A stretch of DNA of 9,878 nucleotides, from assembly GCA_021767245.1 (NCBI GenBank), contig JAASTO010000089.1, positions 1 to 9,878 on the forward strand. Reading direction: 5' to 3'. Position 1 is the stretch's first letter; each line of letters begins with the position of its first letter. The translations under genes and the position numbers were made by a program. This stretch comes from Balneolaceae bacterium. Its GTDB lineage: Bacteria; Bacteroidota; Rhodothermia; Balneolales; Balneolaceae. The notes below the pieces were generated by a model that was given only the letters and a program-made list of their open reading frames with translations, searched no databases and was not told the DNA's origin. Below, piece after piece: positions 6,478 through 9,878 of this stretch.

Positions 6478-6630
6478 GAATGGAACGCGAATGAGGTGAA
6501 TCTTGTGAATAATAGCAGATAAAACACTGTACTGTTAACGTTGCTCTGCGTCGTTATCAATTTCGTTCCGACGCAGAACGTAGAAACGAGTTTTAATATC
6601 TACTCAATCTGTGTCACCCGTGTTCTATTC
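6478..6630 (-). repeat. Palindromic intergenic repeat, copy C (trpC/trpF spacer), with a nested second palindrome
   Basis: The left end on the plus strand is GAATGGAACGCGAATGAGG (6478-6496). The right end reverse-complemented is GAATAGAACACGGGTGAC. Thirteen of the first 17 positions agree and the four differences are all transitions. Nine-base units are again visible at left (GCGAATGAG, GTGAATCTT, GTGAATAAT). At 153 bp it is about twice the length of copies A and B, because a different palindromic segment (about 6538-6589) sits in its middle. The right end supplies the GAA TAG that ends trpC, and the left end is 17 nt from the trpF ATG. Confidence 0.78.
6538..6589. repeat. Nested hairpin element inside copy C
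   Basis: ctgcgtcg (6546-6553) pairs perfectly with cgacgcag (6569-6576). The stem is extended by acgtt (6538-6542) with aacgt (6577-6581) after a 3-nt bulge, giving 13 bp around a 15-nt loop. A competing hairpin pairs tcgttccgacg (6563-6573) with cgtagaaacga (6579-6589), 9 of 11 matched. It is richer in CG steps than its host repeat and unrelated to it in sequence. From memory it resembles the widely scattered gttcc(g/c)acgc...gcgtcggaac type of bacterial repeat; this was not checked. Confidence 0.65.
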
Positions 6631-7443
6631 CTTTGTCAATAATCGTTCAAATTCTTCTTCTGTTTGCTCTAACAGTTCTTTTACAGCCCGACCCGGATCT
6701 TCCTGCCGCATAAAATACTCTCCGATCAATGCGGAATGAATGCCTTCTTTTTTCAAAAGAGCCATGTCTTTTTCGGTTGATAAACCGCTTTCTGAAACTA
6801 AAATGGTTTCTTCAGGCGCTTTCTGCAAAATAGAGATACCTCGGTGGACATCCACTTCAAAGTTCTTCAGATCGCGATTATTGACGCCCAGAATATCAGT
6901 TAAGCCAAAGTCGAGTCGGTCAAAATCTTCCTGATCGTAGCACTCAACAAGGGAATCCAATCCAAATTCTTTGGCCGCATGTTGTAATTCAGCGAGTTGA
7001 TTGCCCTCTGTGATCGCAACAATGATCAACACTGCATCGGCCCCATAGGCCCGGGCTTCTTTGATCTGATAAGGATCGATAATGAAATCCTTTCTTAACA
7101 GAGGCAGTTGAACCCGTTTTGAGATAGCTTCCAGATATTCCAGATCTCCCTTAAAAAATGGCTCTTCCGTTAACACGGAGATAGCTGACGCTCCTCCCTC
7201 CTCGTATCTCAAGGCAATATCCACCGGATCAAAATCGGGACGAATGATTCCTTTGGAAGGCGATGCTTTTTTGACTTCCGAGATAATCGAAATCCATTCT
7301 TTTCCGGCCAAAGCCTCTTTAAAGGAGATCCTTTCCTTCTCATAACCTTCAAAAGAATTCAGATCAGCCAAGGAAACTTTTCGCTTGCGTTTCGCGAGGT
7401 CTTCCGCTGTTTTTGCTGTTATTTTTTCTAAGATATTACTCAT
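6625..7443 (-). CDS. trpC: Indole-3-glycerol phosphate synthase
   Basis: Fourth pathway step: ring closure and decarboxylation of CdRP to indole-3-glycerol phosphate. I start at ATG 7443, giving 272 residues and the normal N-terminus MSNILEKITAKTAEDL. The frame is open further upstream to a GTG at 7503, but those 20 residues come from a palindromic spacer and are not family-like. Motifs are SEVKKASPSKG (55-65) with the catalytic Lys region, LLRKDFI (115-121), LVECYD (165-170), GVNNRDL (186-192), SESGL (217-221) and ALIGEYFM (238-245). It is a stand-alone barrel with no TrpF fusion. The last codon and the TAG lie in the end of repeat copy C. All expected motifs are intact. Confidence 0.97.
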   Translation of the reverse strand: MSNILEKITAKTAEDLAKRKRKVSLADLNSFEGYEKERISFKEALAGKEWISIISEVKKASPSKGIIRPDFDPVDIALRYEEGGASAISVLTEEPFFKGDLEYLEAISKRVQLPLLRKDFIIDPYQIKEARAYGADAVLIIVAITEGNQLAELQHAAKEFGLDSLVECYDQEDFDRLDFGLTDILGVNNRDLKNFEVDVHRGISILQKAPEETILVSESGLSTEKDMALLKKEGIHSALIGEYFMRQEDPGRAVKELLEQTEEEFERLLTKE

Positions 7444-7465
7444 TAATATTTGAATATATGAGACT

Positions 7466-7541
7466 GGTTCAAGCGTCCGCTTGGACCATAAAGTTGCTAC
7501 CACAGTTACTTTTGTATTCCATATTGCACAACCGGACGCTT
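7466..7541. repeat. Palindromic element in the trpD/trpC spacer
   Basis: The 121-bp spacer contains two nested dyads. ggttcaagcg (7466-7475) and cgcttggacc (7478-7487) are inverted with one mismatch around TC, a 22-bp near-perfect palindrome. In addition aagcgtccg (7471-7479) has a perfect 9-bp inverted partner cggacgctt (7533-7541), so 71 bp are bounded by inverted repeats. The sequence is unrelated to repeat copies A-C. Nothing in it looks like a gene; short open frames exist (for example 17 codons at 7522-7469) but have no support. Confidence 0.7.
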
Positions 7542-7564
7542 ATGCTAGTAAAGGATTTCATACT

Positions 7565-8605
7565 TCAAAATTTAAAGGTGCCCATGGCATCGTTGGTTGC
7601 ATCCACGAAATCATTGAACAATTTTCGTGCTTTTCCGGATTTCAAAGCATCCTCAGCCAATTCCTTTCCTTCTTCTAAAGTATCTACTTTACCGGACGCC
7701 TGAATGGCAAAAGCAGCATTCAAAAGTGCAATGTTTTGCTTTGCTTCATCAGATTTGTTAGCCATGATATTGATCAGTATCTCAGCATTTTCTTCTTTTC
7801 CGCCACCCATAATATCCTTCATATCTACCTTCTGAAACCCAATGGACTGAGGGTCAAAGATAATAGATGTTGAGACCACTTTATCCTTAAGCTCAAAGAT
7901 CTCTGACTGAGAAGTTAAACTCACTTCATCAAGTCCGTCATGGGCATTGAATGTATAAGCGAAATCAGTTTCCAGATTGGCTAATATGTGTACCATTTTT
8001 TCAGCCACGTCTTTGTTGAAAGCTCCGATCACGTAACGCTGAACTCCGGCCGGATTAACCATCGGGCCCAGAATATTAAAGAACGTTCTGAAACCTATTT
8101 CTCGTCTGGCTGGCATTACATATTTCATGGCAGGATGGAACATAGGGGCGAACATGAAAGCCATACCCACTTCATCAAATACTTGCTCCACCTGCTCCTT
8201 GCCTAATTCTATAGATGCACCTAAATGCTCCAATACATCCGCACTTCCACATTGACTGGATGCACTTCGATTTCCGTGTTTTATAACCGGCACACCTGCA
8301 GCAGCTGTTATAAATGAGGCCGCAGTAGATATATTGAAGGTTCCTGACTGATCGCCACCGGTTCCAACGAGATCGATAGCTCCTGTAACGTCCACATCCA
8401 CTTTAACGGCTTTATTGCGCATAACCTTCACAAAGGCCGTTAATTCTTCCACTGTTTCCCCTTTAAGGCGCATCGCGGTTAAAAAAGATGCGATCTTTGG
8501 TTCAGATATCTCTCCTGACATTATCAGATTCATCGCCAGCTCGGCTTCATCAGTAGAAAGATCTTCAGAAAATGAGAGTTTATTGAGAATACTTTTAAAA
8601 TCCAT
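7565..8605 (-). CDS. trpD: Anthranilate phosphoribosyltransferase
   Basis: Second pathway step: transfers the phosphoribosyl group of PRPP to anthranilate. It is 346 residues long, the normal stand-alone length, not fused to TrpG. An N-terminal helical domain (about 1-70, with MRLKGET at 45-51) is followed by the PRPP loop DLVGTGGD (78-85), FNISTAAS (90-97), KHGNRSASS (109-117) for anthranilate and phosphate binding, and CGSADVLEHLG (119-129). HPAMKYVMPARREIGFRT and FNILGPMVNPA further on are also typical. ATG 8605 shares one base with the TAA of trpG (TAATG), so the two are translationally coupled. A 121-bp palindrome-bearing spacer separates it from trpC. Confidence 0.98.
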   Translation of the reverse strand: MDFKSILNKLSFSEDLSTDEAELAMNLIMSGEISEPKIASFLTAMRLKGETVEELTAFVKVMRNKAVKVDVDVTGAIDLVGTGGDQSGTFNISTAASFITAAAGVPVIKHGNRSASSQCGSADVLEHLGASIELGKEQVEQVFDEVGMAFMFAPMFHPAMKYVMPARREIGFRTFFNILGPMVNPAGVQRYVIGAFNKDVAEKMVHILANLETDFAYTFNAHDGLDEVSLTSQSEIFELKDKVVSTSIIFDPQSIGFQKVDMKDIMGGGKEENAEILINIMANKSDEAKQNIALLNAAFAIQASGKVDTLEEGKELAEDALKSGKARKLFNDFVDATNDAMGTFKF

Positions 8606-9168
8606 TATTGGTTGATCCAGTTTGAAATAATTTTTGGTCCTTCAACAGTTAAAATACTTTCGGGATGAAATTGAATCCCTTGAATTGGGAACTCCCTGTG
8701 GCGAACTCCCTGTATAACGCCATCATCAGAATGTGCAGTGATATGCAGAACATCAGGAATAGTATGCGGGTCTAATACCAGGGAATGATATCGGGTGGCT
8801 GTAAAATTTTCACCAACGTCTTTAAATATAAATTCTTTATCATGTAATACCTGAGAAACTTTGCCATGCATGAGTTTAGGCGCATGAATCACTTTTGCGC
8901 CAAACACTTCACCAATGGCCTGATGGCCTAAACATACACCCAAAATGGGTATCTTTTGCCCAAGTTCCCTGATAATTTCCTCAGTGATTCCGGCTTCATG
9001 TGGCCTGCCTGGGCCGGGCGAAATAAGGATCTTATCAGGATTCAATTCACGTACTTCATCAAGTGTCATTGCATCGTTACGAATCACCCTATAATCATTC
9101 GTCTCTGCTGCCACCAAATGCACGAGATTGTAGGTGAATGAATCGTAGTTGTCAATTATAAGGATCAA
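8605..9168 (-). CDS. trpG: Anthranilate synthase component II (glutamine amidotransferase)
   Basis: Class I glutamine amidotransferase subunit that feeds ammonia to TrpE to turn chorismate into anthranilate. 187 residues, the usual length of a free TrpG/PabA. DNYDSFTYNL (6-15) is the family N-terminus, ISPGPGRPHEAGI (49-61) the oxyanion region, and GVCLGHQAIG (77-86) carries the nucleophile Cys79; His168 and Glu170 of FHPES complete the triad. It probably starts at TTG 9168: no ATG or GTG lies in frame between the upstream stop and the conserved N-terminus. It sits between trpS and trpD, overlapping trpD by one base. Its partner trpE is not in the window. PabA is the close alternative, and such subunits often serve both enzymes. 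Confidence 0.94.
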   Translation of the reverse strand: MILIIDNYDSFTYNLVHLVAAETNDYRVIRNDAMTLDEVRELNPDKILISPGPGRPHEAGITEEIIRELGQKIPILGVCLGHQAIGEVFGAKVIHAPKLMHGKVSQVLHDKEFIFKDVGENFTATRYHSLVLDPHTIPDVLHITAHSDDGVIQGVRHREFPIQGIQFHPESILTVEGPKIISNWINQ

Positions 9169-9186
9169 AATGTTAATAGAATATGG

Positions 9187-9255
9187 GTTATTGGTATAAT
9201 GTTCTTCTGTATTGGAGTATTAGAAAATCGTTACGGTTAACGATTAACCAATAAC
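9187..9255 (-). promoter_or_regulatory. Overlapping hairpins in the trpS/trpG spacer (possible terminator or attenuator)
   Basis: In transcript sense AATCGTTA (9245-9238) and TAACGATT (9233-9226) form a perfect 8-bp stem with a 4-nt loop, running into TTTTCT, a weak rho-independent terminator. An overlapping stem pairs GGTTAA (9249-9244) with TTAACC (9240-9235) and cannot form at the same time. A longer-range perfect 9-bp pair, GTTATTGGT (9255-9247) with ACCAATAAC (9195-9187), encloses the terminator hairpin and ends 18 nt before the trpG start. The layout resembles a two-state switch, but the sequence is AT-rich and no leader peptide, Trp codon run or T-box is present. Confidence 0.4.
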
Positions 9256-9266
9256 TTTTAACCAAA

Positions 9267-9878
9267 CTAAAAATGTCTCACAATCCCGGTTACATCACGG
9301 ATTGGTTCCATGACTTCCTCGGCTCTTTTACGGGCTTTCTTACTGCCTTCGCGAAGTACATCATGCACATAATCAAGATCGGTCTCGAGTTCCTTACGGC
9401 GTTCACGGGCCTCACCAAAATAATCCTCAATCATACCTAAAAGTTCCTTTTTGGCATGACCGTAACCATATCCGCCGGCCCGATACTTCTCAGCGATCAC
9501 ATCCTGAGTTTCCTTATCTGCAAATAGTTTGATGAGAGCAAACACATTGTCTGATTCAGGATCTTTTGGATCTTCAAGTGCAGTAGAATCCGTTTGAATG
9601 GACATTACACGTTCTTTAAGTGCCTTTCCTTCCGCAAAAATATTGATGGTGTTGTCGTAACTCTTACTCATTTTTCGTCCATCAATTCCGGGGACCACAG
9701 CCACTGATTTGACAATATGTTCTTTCGGGATCCTGAGATATTCGCCATCATAGGTATAATTGAATTTACCGGCAAGATCACGGGTGATCTCAATATTCTG
9801 CTTTTGATCTTCCCCAACAGGCACGACATCAGAGTGATAAATCAGGATATCAGCAGCCTGTAAGATCGGATAGGTAAA
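9267..9878 (-). CDS. trpS: Tryptophanyl-tRNA synthetase, C-terminal part (N-terminus beyond the window)
   Basis: Class I aminoacyl-tRNA synthetase that charges tRNA-Trp. The visible 203 residues begin inside the catalytic domain (FTYPILQAADILIYHSDV, then VPVGEDQKQN), continue through the ATP-site motif KMSKS (fragment residues 69-73, in GRKMSKSYDN), and end with the helical anticodon-binding domain and ARKRAEEVMEPIRDVTGIVRHF read in part. The N-terminal HIGH motif and the start lie outside the window. The frame is open to the right edge, so this is a truncation by the window, not a broken gene. It is 98 bp upstream of trpG in the same direction, placing charging of tRNA-Trp next to tryptophan synthesis. 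Confidence 0.97.
   Translation of the reverse strand, partial: FTYPILQAADILIYHSDVVPVGEDQKQNIEITRDLAGKFNYTYDGEYLRIPKEHIVKSVAVVPGIDGRKMSKSYDNTINIFAEGKALKERVMSIQTDSTALEDPKDPESDNVFALIKLFADKETQDVIAEKYRAGGYGYGHAKKELLGMIEDYFGEARERRKELETDLDYVHDVLREGSKKARKRAEEVMEPIRDVTGIVRHF

Noticed and set aside
4440..6630. Insertion sequence or CRISPR explanation for the trp spacer repeats
   Set aside because: No transposase, no target-site duplication, copies are single per spacer and kilobases apart, and there is no regular repeat-spacer layout.
7444..7503. Longer trpC starting at GTG 7503 (20 extra residues)
   Set aside because: The extra residues are translated from the palindromic spacer, and the family N-terminus begins with MSNILEKI at the ATG at 7443.
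7469..7522. 17-codon minus-strand ORF (MEYKSNCGSNFMVQADA) in the trpD/trpC spacer
   Set aside because: It lies within the palindrome, has no ribosome binding site, and such lengths occur by chance; kept as part of the repeat.
9169..9266. Classical trp leader peptide, T-box or TRAP-binding leader before trpG
   Set aside because: No ATG with tandem Trp codons, no T-box consensus and no spaced GAG/TAG triplets are present.

Overview
The window is bacterial chromosomal DNA of moderate-to-low GC. Almost all of it is read from the minus strand; tadA is the only plus-strand gene. A DUF4837-type lipoprotein, lax lipoboxes, weak or absent Shine-Dalgarno sequences and several TTG starts suggest the Bacteroidota/Balneolota side of the FCB group. 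The Balneolota placement is an inference from protein style and was not tested by any search.

The core (about 3621-9878, reading leftward) is a tryptophan locus: trpS (3' part) - trpG - trpD - trpC - trpF - trpB - trpA. It is followed at close spacing by a DUF4837 lipoprotein and a BioC-like SAM methyltransferase. Together TrpG, TrpD, TrpF, TrpC, TrpA and TrpB cover chorismate to L-tryptophan, apart from the synthase large subunit TrpE, which is absent. TrpS at the head charges tRNA-Trp with the end product. trpG and trpD are translationally coupled (TAATG).

The left part (1-1683) holds tadA (plus), divergent from apt (minus). apt is followed by a small lipoprotein gene and the first 19 codons of another secreted or membrane protein joined to it by an ATGA overlap.

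The most striking non-coding feature is that four successive spacers of the trp operon (trpD/C, trpC/F, trpF/B, trpB/A) are filled by palindromic repeats. Three are divergent copies of one asymmetric, MITE-like inverted repeat built on a ~9-nt unit, all in the same orientation, each starting at or just inside the upstream gene's stop codon and ending 13-21 nt before the next ATG. One of these carries a second, different palindrome nested inside it. The fourth spacer holds an unrelated palindrome. The trpS/trpG spacer carries overlapping, mutually exclusive hairpins that could act as a terminator or attenuator. No CRISPR array, tRNA, rRNA, transposase or new enzyme system is visible; the biosynthetic genes are conventional.
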